DNA from: Streptomyces tropicalis
GTDB taxonomy: Bacteria > Actinomycetota > Actinomycetes > Streptomycetales > Streptomycetaceae
Length of the DNA: 40,664 nucleotides
Direction: 5' to 3'
NCBI RefSeq assembly: GCF_029269835.1
Contig: NZ_JARJBB010000030.1
Location: 1 to 40,664, forward strand
Positions 16,991-24,468 of the stretch are shown piece by piece. A program made the translations under genes and the position numbers. Every line of letters starts with the position of its first letter. Position 1 is the stretch's first letter. Below the pieces are notes generated by a model. That model searched no databases, had not been told where the DNA came from, and saw only the letters and a program-made list of their open reading frames with translations.

Positions 16991-17066
16991 GCGTGTTCAC
17001 TCCCAAAGTGGGTGAGGGGATCGGGCTCGACCAGATTCACACGGCCCGTGACCCTGCGCATGTCGA

Positions 17067-17951
17067 TCAGTCACGCACCGTAGCGCGCTCCTGTTCGTCG
17101 GCCGCGCCACCCGCTCCCACCAGGCCCGTCCGCATGCCCGTCAGCCGGTCGGAGAACCGCCGCATCTCCCGCCGGCCGACCGTGCCGATGACGCCCGGCA
17201 GGTAGCCGCGCACCCCCTGCATCCCGCGCAGCCACCACTGCCCGTACACGTGACCGGAGCGCCGCTCGATGCCGGCCACGATCCGGTCCACGGCCGGGCC
17301 GAGCGGGTAGGTCTTGTTGGACGGCCACGGCAGCCGCTGCCTCAACTCCCGCATGACGTCGTCCTGATCGGCCCCGCGCACCATGTCCGTGTCCGTCCAC
17401 GACAGGTAGGCGACGCCCACCCGCACACCCCGGTGGCCGACTTCGGCCCGCAGGCTGTGCGCGTACGCCTCGACGCCCGACTTGGACGCGCAGTACGCCG
17501 TCATCATCGGCGCCGGGGTGATCGCGGCGAGCGAGGCGACCTGGAGCAGGTAGCCGCGGCTCTCGGTGAGCACCGGCAGGAACGCCCGGCCCGTCACGGC
17601 CGACCCGATGAGGTTGACCTCGATGACCCGCCGCCAGGACTCCGGGTCGGAGTCGGCGAACGGACCGCCGTTCGCCACACCGGCGTTGGCGACCACGATG
17701 TCGACCTTCCCGAAGCGCTCCTTCACCTCGGCGGCGACCCGGCTCATCGCCTCGTGGTCGGTCACGTCGGCGTGCCAGTGGGCGCTGTCCCCGTGCAGCC
17801 GCTCGGACACCTGCTTGAGCGCGTCCGGCTCCAGCCCGACGAGCGCGACGCGCGCGCCGCGGGCGGACAGCTTGCGCGCGAGCAGCTCGCCGACGCCCCG
17901 TGCGGCGCCGGTGACGACCGCGACCTGCCCCTCCAGACTCACCCTGCTCAT
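17067..17951 (-). CDS. Short-chain dehydrogenase/reductase
   Basis: This 294-residue classical SDR has the NAD(P)-binding TGAARGVG motif at 14-21, NAG at 89-91, and catalytic S140, Y153 and K157 (YCASK). A C-terminal extension of about 40 residues rich in arginine may touch the membrane or a partner. ATG 17951 overlaps the hydrolase stop as ATGA and has AAGGAGG upstream, so it is translationally coupled. As the last gene of the monooxygenase-hydrolase-SDR operon, it probably interconverts the ketone and alcohol at one end of that pathway. Substrate and cofactor choice are not readable. Confidence 0.9.
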   Translation of the reverse strand: MSRVSLEGQVAVVTGAARGVGELLARKLSARGARVALVGLEPDALKQVSERLHGDSAHWHADVTDHEAMSRVAAEVKERFGKVDIVVANAGVANGGPFADSDPESWRRVIEVNLIGSAVTGRAFLPVLTESRGYLLQVASLAAITPAPMMTAYCASKSGVEAYAHSLRAEVGHRGVRVGVAYLSWTDTDMVRGADQDDVMRELRQRLPWPSNKTYPLGPAVDRIVAGIERRSGHVYGQWWLRGMQGVRGYLPGVIGTVGRREMRRFSDRLTGMRTGLVGAGGAADEQERATVRD

Positions 17952-18916
17952 GCACCCTCCTTGATCGTTGCGTCGTCGCCGTGCCGCGGGCCGTCCGCCG
18001 GCGCATGGACGGTGACCAGTTCCCGGATCCTCGCGGTGACCAGCTCGGGAGCCTCCACCGGGGTCATGTGCCCGAGCCCGGGCAGCTCGGTCAGTCCGGC
18101 GCACCGCGGGAGCGCCGCCGCCAGCGCCCGCGCGTGCACCACCGGGGTCATCCGGTCGGCGGTGCCCGCGATCACCGCGGTCGGCACCTCCAACTCCGCG
18201 ACACCGTGGTCGAGATCGAGCCCGTTCAGCACCTGCGACCAGGCGTGCCGCACCCGGCGCGGGCAGGCGTGCACGATCCGCGCGCACGCCTCCACCATGT
18301 GCGGGGCGGAACCGGCGCCCATCGTCGCGTACTTGAGGATCCGCCGGGCGGCCGGCGTGACCGGCCCGAGCGGCGCGCGGGAGCCGAGGACCCGCCCGGT
18401 CAGCCAGGTCCGCAGCCGTCCGGCGCGGATCGGCACGACGGTCGACTCGGCGACCAGCCGCGAACTGCCGGTGCTGCACAGCAGGACGGCGGCCGCGTGC
18501 GCGCGGAAGCGGGGCCGGGCGGCCGCGGCCATCACGGTCATGCCGCCCATGGAGTGCCCGACGATCACGGCCCTCCGGCCCGGTTCCAGGGTCGCCGCGA
18601 GCACCGCCTCCAGGTCGTCGGCGAGGGCGTCGGTGCTGCACGCCGCGCTCGCCGGGCTGCGGCCGTGACCGCGCTGGTCGTAGGCGACGACCCGGTGGTC
18701 CGCGGCGAGGTCGCGGATCTGCGCGGCCCAGAAGGCGGTCGAGCAGGTCCATCCGTGGGAGAACACGACGACCGGGGTGTCCGGGGCGTCCGGGTCGCTC
18801 TCGGGTCCGTGCACCTCCACGTGCAGCCGGGCGCCGTCGGCGGACACGGCGGTGAGGGTGCGGGCGGGCACGGGCGGCGCGTACGGGCCTGCGGCCACGG
18901 GGGTCGGACGGCTCAC
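17948..18916 (-). CDS. Alpha/beta hydrolase
   Basis: This 322-residue alpha/beta-fold enzyme has the oxyanion segment FSHGW at 52-56, nucleophile S122 in GHSMGG, the acid D254 in AGTADRMTP and H283 in LGHMTP. No signal peptide is visible. GTG 18916 overlaps the monooxygenase stop (GTGA), and its own stop overlaps the SDR start (ATGA). In this setting it is best read as an esterase that cleaves the ester or lactone made by the Baeyer-Villiger enzyme. That role is inferred from context; the family is certain. Confidence 0.9.
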   Translation of the reverse strand: MSRPTPVAAGPYAPPVPARTLTAVSADGARLHVEVHGPESDPDAPDTPVVVFSHGWTCSTAFWAAQIRDLAADHRVVAYDQRGHGRSPASAACSTDALADDLEAVLAATLEPGRRAVIVGHSMGGMTVMAAAARPRFRAHAAAVLLCSTGSSRLVAESTVVPIRAGRLRTWLTGRVLGSRAPLGPVTPAARRILKYATMGAGSAPHMVEACARIVHACPRRVRHAWSQVLNGLDLDHGVAELEVPTAVIAGTADRMTPVVHARALAAALPRCAGLTELPGLGHMTPVEAPELVTARIRELVTVHAPADGPRHGDDATIKEGA

Positions 18917-20487
18917 GCCTCCACCTCCGCGGGCTGCTGCGGGGTGCCGTCCGCGGCCGCACCGGCGGCGGATCCCGCCGTGCGCGGCGCGGTCGCCCCG
19001 TGGCCGTCCTCCGCGGCCGGGGACCGCAGCACCCGGTACTCGCCCAGGTCCACCCGGCGGGTGGCCCGGCGGAACTCCGCCGTGGTGCCCGGCCAGACGG
19101 TGGTGTTGCGGCCGCGCGCGTCCAGGTACCAGCTGGTGCAGCCGCCGGTGGTCCACACGGTGCGCTTCATGCGCTCCTGCACGAAGTCGTTCCAGGCGTC
19201 CACGGCCTCGGGGCGGGCGTCGAGGGCGACCCGGCCGCCGAGCACGTTCAACTGGCGCAGGAAGTTCGCCATGTAGTTCAGCTGCGACTCGATCATGAGG
19301 ATCATCGAGGAGTTGCCGAGGCCGGTGTTCGGCCCGATGATCGTCATCCAGTTCGGGAAGCCCGCGGCGGAGGCGCCGCGCAGGGCCTCCATGCCGCCCT
19401 TCCAGGTCTCCGCCAGGGTGCGGCCGTCCGCCCCGACGACCCGCTCGGCGATCGGCATGTCGGTCACGTGGAAGCCGGTCCCGAAGATGATCACGTCGGC
19501 CTCGGCCTCGCTGCCGTCGGCACCGACCAGGGTCGAGCCCCGCACCTCGGTGAGCCCGGCGGCCACGACGTCCACGTTCGGCCGGGCCAGGGCCGGATAG
19601 TAGGTGTTCGACAGCAGGATCCGCTTGCAGCCGATGCGGTAGTCCGGGGTCAGCTTGGCGCGCAGCGCCGGGTCCTTGACGGCGCGGGTCATGTTGCGCC
19701 GGGCCAGCCGCTCGACGATGCCCAGCTCGTTCGGACGCTTGGTGAACGCCTGGACCTGGAGCTCCCGGATGCCCCACAGCAGTCCGCGGCGCGCCTGCGC
19801 GGTGAAGGGCAGCGCCCGGTGCAGCCGGCGCTCCAGGCCGCTGATCTCGCGGTCCACCCGCGGCATGACCCACGGAGGGGTCCGCTGGAAGAGGGTGAGC
19901 TTCGCCACGTCGGGCTGGACGGCGGGCACGATCTGGATGGCGGAGGCGCCGGTGCCGATCATGGCGACCCGCTTGCCCCGCAGGTCGAGTCCGTGGTCCC
20001 AGCGGGCGGAGTGGAAGACCTTCCCGGGGAAGGTCTCCAGGCCCTTCACCGCGGGGAGCCTCGGGTCGGACAGCGGGCCGGTCGCGGAGACCACGGCGTC
20101 GGCGGAGAGCCGTCCGGCGGCGGTCTCGATGTCCCAGCACAGCCGCTCGGCGTTCCAGGTCATCCGTGTGACCTCGGCGTGGAAGCGCAGGTGCGGGCGG
20201 AGCCCGAAGACGTCCGCGACGTGCTCCAGGTAGGCGCGGATGTGCTCCTGCCCGGAGAAGGTGCGCGGCCAGTCCGGGTTGGGCGCGAAGGAGAAGGAGT
20301 AGAGGTGGGACGGCACGTCGCAGGCACATCCCGGATAGCTGTTGTCGCGCCAGGTGCCGCCGACGCTGTCCGAGCGTTCCAGGACGACGAAGTCGGTGAT
20401 CCCCTCGCGGCGCAGGCGTACGGCCGCGCCGAGCCCGCCGAACCCGGACCCGATCACCGCCACCCGCACATGCTCGTGTTCGGCCAT
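18913..20487 (-). CDS. Baeyer-Villiger-type flavin monooxygenase
   Basis: This 524-residue class B flavoprotein monooxygenase has the FAD Rossmann motif GSGFGG at 13-18, the GGTWRDNSYPGCACD block at 43-57, the Baeyer-Villiger fingerprint FPGKVFHSARWD at 153-164, and the NADPH-binding GTGASA at 178-183. Such enzymes insert oxygen next to a ketone to give an ester or lactone. ATG 20487 is chosen over ATG 20502 because GGAGGGG sits six bases before it. It is the first gene of a three-gene coupled operon and faces a MerR regulator. The C-terminal 35 residues are Ala/Gly-rich and probably disordered. Confidence 0.92.
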   Translation of the reverse strand: MAEHEHVRVAVIGSGFGGLGAAVRLRREGITDFVVLERSDSVGGTWRDNSYPGCACDVPSHLYSFSFAPNPDWPRTFSGQEHIRAYLEHVADVFGLRPHLRFHAEVTRMTWNAERLCWDIETAAGRLSADAVVSATGPLSDPRLPAVKGLETFPGKVFHSARWDHGLDLRGKRVAMIGTGASAIQIVPAVQPDVAKLTLFQRTPPWVMPRVDREISGLERRLHRALPFTAQARRGLLWGIRELQVQAFTKRPNELGIVERLARRNMTRAVKDPALRAKLTPDYRIGCKRILLSNTYYPALARPNVDVVAAGLTEVRGSTLVGADGSEAEADVIIFGTGFHVTDMPIAERVVGADGRTLAETWKGGMEALRGASAAGFPNWMTIIGPNTGLGNSSMILMIESQLNYMANFLRQLNVLGGRVALDARPEAVDAWNDFVQERMKRTVWTTGGCTSWYLDARGRNTTVWPGTTAEFRRATRRVDLGEYRVLRSPAAEDGHGATAPRTAGSAAGAAADGTPQQPAEVEA

Positions 20488-20555
20488 TGCGCGCCCCTCC
20501 ATGCCTCGCGTTGCCCGTAGGCGGCCGCGCCGGACGCACCGGCCCCGCCGACTCT

Positions 20556-20571
20556 GCCAGTGAACACTGGC
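20556..20571. promoter_or_regulatory. Inverted repeat GCCAGTG-AA-CACTGGC
   Basis: This perfect 7-2-7 palindrome lies in the 169-bp space between the monooxygenase operon and the MerR gene, about 70 bp before the monooxygenase start. It is a candidate operator for an unknown regulator; it lies downstream of the likely leftward promoter, so it could act as a roadblock site. Confidence 0.45.
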
Positions 20572-20596
20572 GCAGTGGGAGCGTAGAGGAGGTCCG

Positions 20597-20639
20597 TACC
20601 GAGCGGTAGGGGGCGGGACAAGGAAAGTTACCGGCGGTA
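20597..20639. promoter_or_regulatory. Paired TACCG/CGGTA palindromes, likely MerR operators
   Basis: TACCG-AG-CGGTA (20597-20608) and TACCG-G-CGGTA (20629-20639) share the same half-sites. On the minus strand the first lies in a 17-base gap between TTGTCC and TACGGA, a plausible -35/-10 pair for the monooxygenase operon. The second lies just upstream of the MerR -10. The arrangement fits divergent control by the adjacent MerR protein. Confidence 0.5.
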
Positions 20640-20644
20640 CAACA

Positions 20645-20650
20645 TAGGGT
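20645..20650 (+). promoter_or_regulatory. -10 box TAGGGT of a leaderless merR transcript
   Basis: TAGGGT is followed after six bases by the GTG start at 20657. No ribosome-binding site is present. This is the usual form of a leaderless Streptomyces gene. Confidence 0.5.
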
Positions 20651-20656
20651 GCCGGT

Positions 20657-21340
20657 GTGGCAGACGACGGTGGACGACGCGAGTACCGCATGGAGGAGCT
20701 GGCCCGGCTGGCCGGCATCACGGTGCGCACCCTGCGCTTCTACCGGGAGCGCAAGCTGATCCCGCCGCCCCGCCGCGAGGGCCGCATCGCCTGGTACGAC
20801 GACCACCACCTGGCCAGGCTGCGCACCATCTCCGCCCTGCTGGAGCGCGGCCACACCCTCAACGGCATCGCCGAGCTGGCGGAGGCCTTCGACCACGGCC
20901 GGGACGTCGGCGACCTGCTCGGCGTCGGCGGCCCCACCGAGGAGACCCCGGTCCGCCTGACCCCGGAGGAACTCGCCGACCGCTTCGCCGGCGAGGTCAC
21001 CGCGGAGAACCTCGCGGCCGCCATGGACCTCGGCTACCTCGGCACCGACGGCGACGAGATCGTGCACGTCAGCCGTCGTCTGCTCGACGTCTCCGCCGCC
21101 CTGGTCCGCGAGGGCATCCCCCTCGCCGAGGTCCTCGCCGCCGGCAAACGCGTCCGCGACCACGCCGACGCCCTCGCCGCCCTCTTCACCGACCTCGTCA
21201 CCCGCCACGCCCCCGAGGAGGAGCTCCACCGGCTCCGCCCCCTGGCCAAGAGCGTGGTGGAGGCGGAACTGTCGATGGCCCTGGACCGGTACCTCGGCGG
21301 GCGGGACAGCGGGCGGGACCGGACGGCTCAGCGGTCGTAG
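20657..21340 (+). CDS. MerR-family transcriptional regulator
   Basis: This 227-residue protein has an N-terminal MerR winged helix: YRMEELARLAGITVRTLRFY, then RRIAWYDDHHLARL-like wing and a coiled linker. The longer C-terminal effector domain (about 95-215) lacks the cysteine pairs of metal sensors, so an organic ligand is more likely. The gene is divergent from the Baeyer-Villiger operon with 169 bp between and paired palindromes in that space, so it probably controls that operon and itself. Its 3' end overlaps exonuclease III by 13 bp on the other strand. Confidence 0.88.
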   Translation: MADDGGRREYRMEELARLAGITVRTLRFYRERKLIPPPRREGRIAWYDDHHLARLRTISALLERGHTLNGIAELAEAFDHGRDVGDLLGVGGPTEETPVRLTPEELADRFAGEVTAENLAAAMDLGYLGTDGDEIVHVSRRLLDVSAALVREGIPLAEVLAAGKRVRDHADALAALFTDLVTRHAPEEELHRLRPLAKSVVEAELSMALDRYLGGRDSGRDRTAQRS

Positions 21341-22131
21341 ACGACCGTCACCGGGGCGTGGTCCGACCAGCGCTCCGCGTGCGTGGCCGCCCGCTCCACG
21401 AACGCCTTGACCGCCGTGGCCGCCAGCCCCGGCGTCGCCGCCTGGTAGTCGATCCTCCACCCCGTGTCGTTGTCGAAGGCGCGCCCCCGGTAGGACCACC
21501 AGCTGTACGGGCCCTCGGTGTCCGGGTGCAGGGCGCGGACCACGTCGACGTAGCCGCCGTCGGCCGGGGCGAGGACCCGGGAGAGCCAGTCGCGCTCCTC
21601 GGGGAGGAAGCCGGAGTTCTTGGTGTTGCCGCGCCAGTTCTTCAGGTCGGCCTGCTGGTGGGCGATGTTCCAGTCGCCGCAGACGAGCACCTCGCGCCCG
21701 TCGGCAGCGGCCCGCTCCCGCAGTTCCTTCAGATGGGCGAGGAACTCGCCCATGAAGCGGACCTTCTCGTCCTGCCGCTCGGTGCCGACCTCGCCGGAGG
21801 GCAGGTAGAGGCTGGCCACCGTGAGGCCGGGCAGGTCGGCCTCGACGTAGCGGCCGCTGCCGTCGAACTCGGCGGAGCCGAAGCCCACCCGGACGCGGTC
21901 GGGCTCACGGCGGGTGCAGAGGGAGACGCCCGCGCGGCCCTTGGCGGCGGCCGGGGCGTGCACGACGTGCCAGCCCTCGGGCGCGCGGACGGGCTCGGGC
22001 AGCTGGTGCGGCTCGGCCCGCACCTCCTGCAGGCAGAGCACGTCGGCGTCCGTCGCCGCGAGCCACTCCACGAAGCCCTTCTTCGCGGCGGCCCGCAGTC
22101 CGTTCACATTGGCGGTCGTCACAGTGAGCAT
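21328..22131 (-). CDS. xthA: Exodeoxyribonuclease III
   Basis: This 267-residue AP endonuclease / 3'-exonuclease acts in base excision repair. Catalytic blocks of the family are present: ANVNGLRAA near the N-terminus, LQEVRA with the metal-binding Glu, CGDWNIAH with Asp and Asn, and the C-terminal SDHAPV with Asp-His. Length fits the family. ATG 22131 gives the expected MLTVTTANVNGLR start. It stands alone; the 3' end overlaps merR in a convergent arrangement with no terminator between them. Confidence 0.95.
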   Translation of the reverse strand: MLTVTTANVNGLRAAAKKGFVEWLAATDADVLCLQEVRAEPHQLPEPVRAPEGWHVVHAPAAAKGRAGVSLCTRREPDRVRVGFGSAEFDGSGRYVEADLPGLTVASLYLPSGEVGTERQDEKVRFMGEFLAHLKELRERAAADGREVLVCGDWNIAHQQADLKNWRGNTKNSGFLPEERDWLSRVLAPADGGYVDVVRALHPDTEGPYSWWSYRGRAFDNDTGWRIDYQAATPGLAATAVKAFVERAATHAERWSDHAPVTVVYDR

Positions 22132-22202
22132 CCCGGCACCTTACCGGCACACTGGACGGGGTCTCGTCCGAGACGGCCCACCTGTCCGCCCCCGCAGTGA
22201 TC

Positions 22203-22208
22203 TACGGT
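22203..22208 (+). promoter_or_regulatory. -10 box TACGGT for a leaderless acetyltransferase gene
   Basis: TACGGT is followed after six bases by ATG 22215, with no ribosome site between. It favours ATG 22215 over the in-frame GTG at 22197, which lies upstream of the hexamer. Confidence 0.45.
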
Positions 22209-22214
22209 TCCCCC

Positions 22215-22691
22215 ATGATTCTCCGCCCCGTTCCCTTCGACCACCCCGACGCCGTGAAGCTCAACGACGAGGTACAGGCCGAGTACCACGTGCGCTACGG
22301 CGACGGCGGCGACGCCACGCAGCTGGACCCGGCGGACTTCCGGCCGCCGAACGGCCTGTACCTGATCGCCTACGACGTGGACGGCACCCCCGTCGCGACG
22401 GGCGGCTGGCGCGGCCGGGACGCGAACGCGGAGGGCAACGAGGACGGCGACGCGGAGCTGAAGCGGATGTTCGTGGTGGCGCAGATGCGCGGCCGCGGCC
22501 TGGCCCGGCGCATCCTCGCCGCGCTGGAGGACGACGCCCGCGCCGCGGGCCGCGTCCGGATGGTCCTGGAGACGGGCGACCAGCAGCCGGAGGCCGTCGC
22601 CCTGTACGGCTCCTGCGGCTACGAGCCGTGCGTCAAGTTCGGCTACTACCGGGAGTACGACTCGAGCATCTGCCTCGCCAAGCGGCTGTAG
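22215..22691 (+). CDS. GNAT-family N-acetyltransferase
   Basis: This single-domain GNAT protein has 158 residues. The acetyl-CoA site is seen as LKRMFVVAQMRGRGLARRIL (motif A, with the R-x-x-G-x-G/A pattern). It is followed by the usual ALYGSCGYEP C-terminal block. The N-terminal 40 residues are less conserved and should hold the acceptor site; the acceptor is unknown. The leaderless start is explained at the -10 box. A perfect palindromic terminator follows the stop. Confidence 0.87.
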   Translation: MILRPVPFDHPDAVKLNDEVQAEYHVRYGDGGDATQLDPADFRPPNGLYLIAYDVDGTPVATGGWRGRDANAEGNEDGDAELKRMFVVAQMRGRGLARRILAALEDDARAAGRVRMVLETGDQQPEAVALYGSCGYEPCVKFGYYREYDSSICLAKRL

Positions 22692-22723
22692 CCGGCCAAG
22701 TACGCGTCGGTCCCCGCCCGTTG

Positions 22724-22746
22724 TCCCGGCGGGGGCCCCGCCGGGA
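22724..22746 (+). terminator. Palindromic terminator after the acetyltransferase
   Basis: Eleven-base perfect arms flank one G at 22735, starting 33 bp after the stop codon. The centre would open to a small loop. It is GC-only and without a T-run. Confidence 0.65.
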
Positions 22747-22810
22747 GCGCGGAGGGCGCTCGGGGGCATGTGGCCGGGGCGGCGGTGGACGGCGCCGCGG
22801 AGGGTGCCGC

Positions 22811-22851
22811 AAAAAAGTCGGAGCCCGATCGGTGATACCGATCGGGCTCCG
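22811..22851 (-). terminator. Intrinsic terminator of the tRNA gene
   Basis: On the minus strand a 14-15 bp stem (arms 22819-22833 and 22837-22851) with a very short loop is followed by GAC and six T residues. It lies eight bases after the 3' end of tRNA-Ala. It is the only classical T-tailed terminator I see in the window. Confidence 0.93.
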
Positions 22852-22858
22852 AGCTGCG

Positions 22859-22932
22859 TGGACCTGAGGGGATTTGAACCCCTGGCCCCCTCGATGCGAA
22901 CGAGGTGCGCTACCGGACTGCGCCACAGGCCC
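22859..22932 (-). tRNA. tRNA-Ala (anticodon CGC)
   Basis: This 74-base cloverleaf has acceptor stem GGGCCTG/CAGGTCC, which contains the G3-U70 pair that defines alanine identity. It also has a D-arm with GCGCAGTCCGGTAGCGC, an anticodon stem CCTCG/CGAGG around loop TTCGCAT (anticodon CGC, reading GCG), and a T-arm with GGTTCAAATCC. The discriminator base is A and CCA is not encoded. GCG is a common alanine codon at this GC content. Confidence 0.97.
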
Positions 22933-22978
22933 TTGCAACGAGTGAAACTCTAGCATCCCCGCGCGGGTGGTTGGAAAT

Positions 22979-23011
22979 CCGCTCCCCGCCAGGTCAGCGG
23001 GCGGGGAGCGG
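22979..23011 (-). terminator. Hairpin after sepX
   Basis: Twelve-base perfect arms (22979-22990 and 23000-23011) flank a 9-base loop, starting 32 bp after the sepX stop codon and before the tRNA gene. Confidence 0.65.
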
Positions 23012-23043
23012 CGGATGCCGCCCGCCGCCGGGCCGCCCTCCTG

Positions 23044-24285
23044 CTACTCGTTGGCGGCCCGCGGACGGCCCCCGTCCTCGTACTGGTCGAAGAGCGGCGT
23101 CCGGCCGCGCTCGCGGGAGCGGCGGGCGGAGGCGGCGCGGCGGGCGTCCGTGCGTCCGGCGTCCGCGGCGTCCTCCGGCTGCTCCGCGGGCTCGCCCGGC
23201 TCGCGCGCCTCGTCGTCCCCGGCGGCGGCCACCGCGTCCGGCTCCGGCAGGGCCGAGCCTGAGCGGGCCGAGCTCCAGGTGCCGGGGGCGCCGAGGTCCA
23301 CCTCGGAGGTGGCGCGGGGAGCGACCGGCGCGGTCACGTACGTCGGCAGCGGCACGGGCACCGGGTCCCAGCTGTCCCCTTGCCCGGGGCGGCGCTCGCG
23401 CTGCTGGTCGAGCCACTCGGCGTGGTCGGTCTGCTCGACGAGGGCGCGCCGGTCGGCTGCGAGGCTGGACAGTTCCGGGTCGGCCTCCGCTTCGGGTCCG
23501 GCGTCCGCCTCGTGCGTCTCCTGCTCCGCGGCGGCACGGCGGCGCGGAGGGCGCTCGCGCAGCCGCTGTGCGGCGGCCTCCGCCTGCCGGCGGTCCATGT
23601 GGAAGGCGAAGCGGCGCCGCTCCTGCGACCGCAGGTACACGATGTACCCGCTGAGCAGGAGGGCGGGCACGCCGGGTGCCCACAGGAAGGCCAGGCCGCC
23701 CACGGCCGCGACGATCGCGCCGGCGGTGAAGGCGAGGAAGAGCATGACGGTGGTGCGCCGGCGGCGTGCGAGGACCTTGGTGCGCCGGGCGCGTGCTGCG
23801 GCCGCCTCCGAGCCGGGGGCCCGCCGGGCGGCGGGCACGCGGGTGCGGCCGCGCGCGTCGCCGGGTGCGGGTGCCGTCGCGGTGGACCGGGCCGCGGGGG
23901 CGGCCGGCTCGGCGCCCGGGACGGTGGACCGGGCGGCCGGGGCCGCGGGTCTCGCCGCAGCGCGGGACACGCGGTCGCGGGCCGGTTCCGGGGAGGGCTC
24001 CTGGCTGCGGGCCGGCGGCACGGCGAAGGCCCGGACGTCCACCGAGTCGGTGATGCCGTCCGGTTCACCGGCGTCGGGCTCCCCCGTCCCGGAGGAACGC
24101 GCCCGCAGGTCCTTGGCGTACCGGCGCTCCATTCCCGCCCGTCCGGACAGCAGCCGGATGGCGGTGCTGAAGCGTTCCGTCGGACGAGCCTCGTTCAGCT
24201 CGTCCTGCCTACGGAGCCACATGGGCACCAAGTAGGCGGCCCAGGCCCCGACGATGACTGCGTAGATGAGGCCGCTGCTGCTCAC
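23044..24285 (-). CDS. sepX: Septation membrane protein, SepX/GlpR family
   Basis: This 413-residue actinobacterial membrane protein has an N-terminal helix (about 5-23: LIYAVIVGAWAAYLVPMWLR), then a basic segment with RFSTAIRLLSG. A long Ala/Pro-rich linker is followed by two close helices (about 180-198 and 202-221) and a charged C-terminal half ending LFDQYEDGGRPR. This layout matches SepX, which stabilises the divisome and is needed for cross-walls and sporulation septa in Streptomyces. Its corynebacterial counterpart GlpR is the membrane receptor of the moeA-like protein Glp. Here a moeA-like gene, rimJ and galU lie just upstream, as in that conserved neighbourhood. GTG 24285 has no clear ribosome site; TACCGT seven bases before it suggests a leaderless transcript. 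Assignment rests on architecture and context. Confidence 0.8.
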   Translation of the reverse strand: MSSSGLIYAVIVGAWAAYLVPMWLRRQDELNEARPTERFSTAIRLLSGRAGMERRYAKDLRARSSGTGEPDAGEPDGITDSVDVRAFAVPPARSQEPSPEPARDRVSRAAARPAAPAARSTVPGAEPAAPAARSTATAPAPGDARGRTRVPAARRAPGSEAAAARARRTKVLARRRRTTVMLFLAFTAGAIVAAVGGLAFLWAPGVPALLLSGYIVYLRSQERRRFAFHMDRRQAEAAAQRLRERPPRRRAAAEQETHEADAGPEAEADPELSSLAADRRALVEQTDHAEWLDQQRERRPGQGDSWDPVPVPLPTYVTAPVAPRATSEVDLGAPGTWSSARSGSALPEPDAVAAAGDDEAREPGEPAEQPEDAADAGRTDARRAASARRSRERGRTPLFDQYEDGGRPRAANE

Positions 24286-24292
24286 GTCTCAC

Positions 24293-24298
24293 ACGGTA
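24293..24298 (-). promoter_or_regulatory. -10 box TACCGT of a possible leaderless sepX transcript
   Basis: On the minus strand TACCGT is separated by seven bases from the GTG at 24285, and no ribosome site is seen. The -35 region is not clear. Confidence 0.4.
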
Positions 24299-24373
24299 GA
24301 GGGGTTTGCATGAGGCCATCCGCCAATTGGGCCGGTGTGTCGCACGATCTGGCTGATATTTCGAACTTTTTTT

Positions 24374-24418
24374 GTGATCGATGCGATCACCGGGCCGTCA
24401 AGGCCGGGAATTCCCGGC
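24374..24418. promoter_or_regulatory. Two palindromes in the sepX upstream region
   Basis: GTGATCG-ATG-CGATCAC (24374-24390) and the 16-bp perfect palindrome GCCGGGAATTCCCGGC (24403-24418) lie in the most A+T-rich gap of the window, about 90-130 bp before sepX. On the minus strand a TTGACG at 24396-24401 lies between them and could be a -35 box. The first has GTGA and TCACC half-sites like the loose box described for the developmental regulator BldD; this is a suggestion only. Confidence 0.45.
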
Positions 24419-24468
24419 ATCCAAGACGGTCATCGAGGGATCGAGAGGGATCAATTTCGAACAGATAT

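Noticed and set aside
24374..24390. Terminator for rimJ or a CRP site
   Set aside because: In the rimJ direction the hairpin is followed by A residues, not T. The GTGA/TCAC half-sites are nine bases apart rather than the six of CRP sites.
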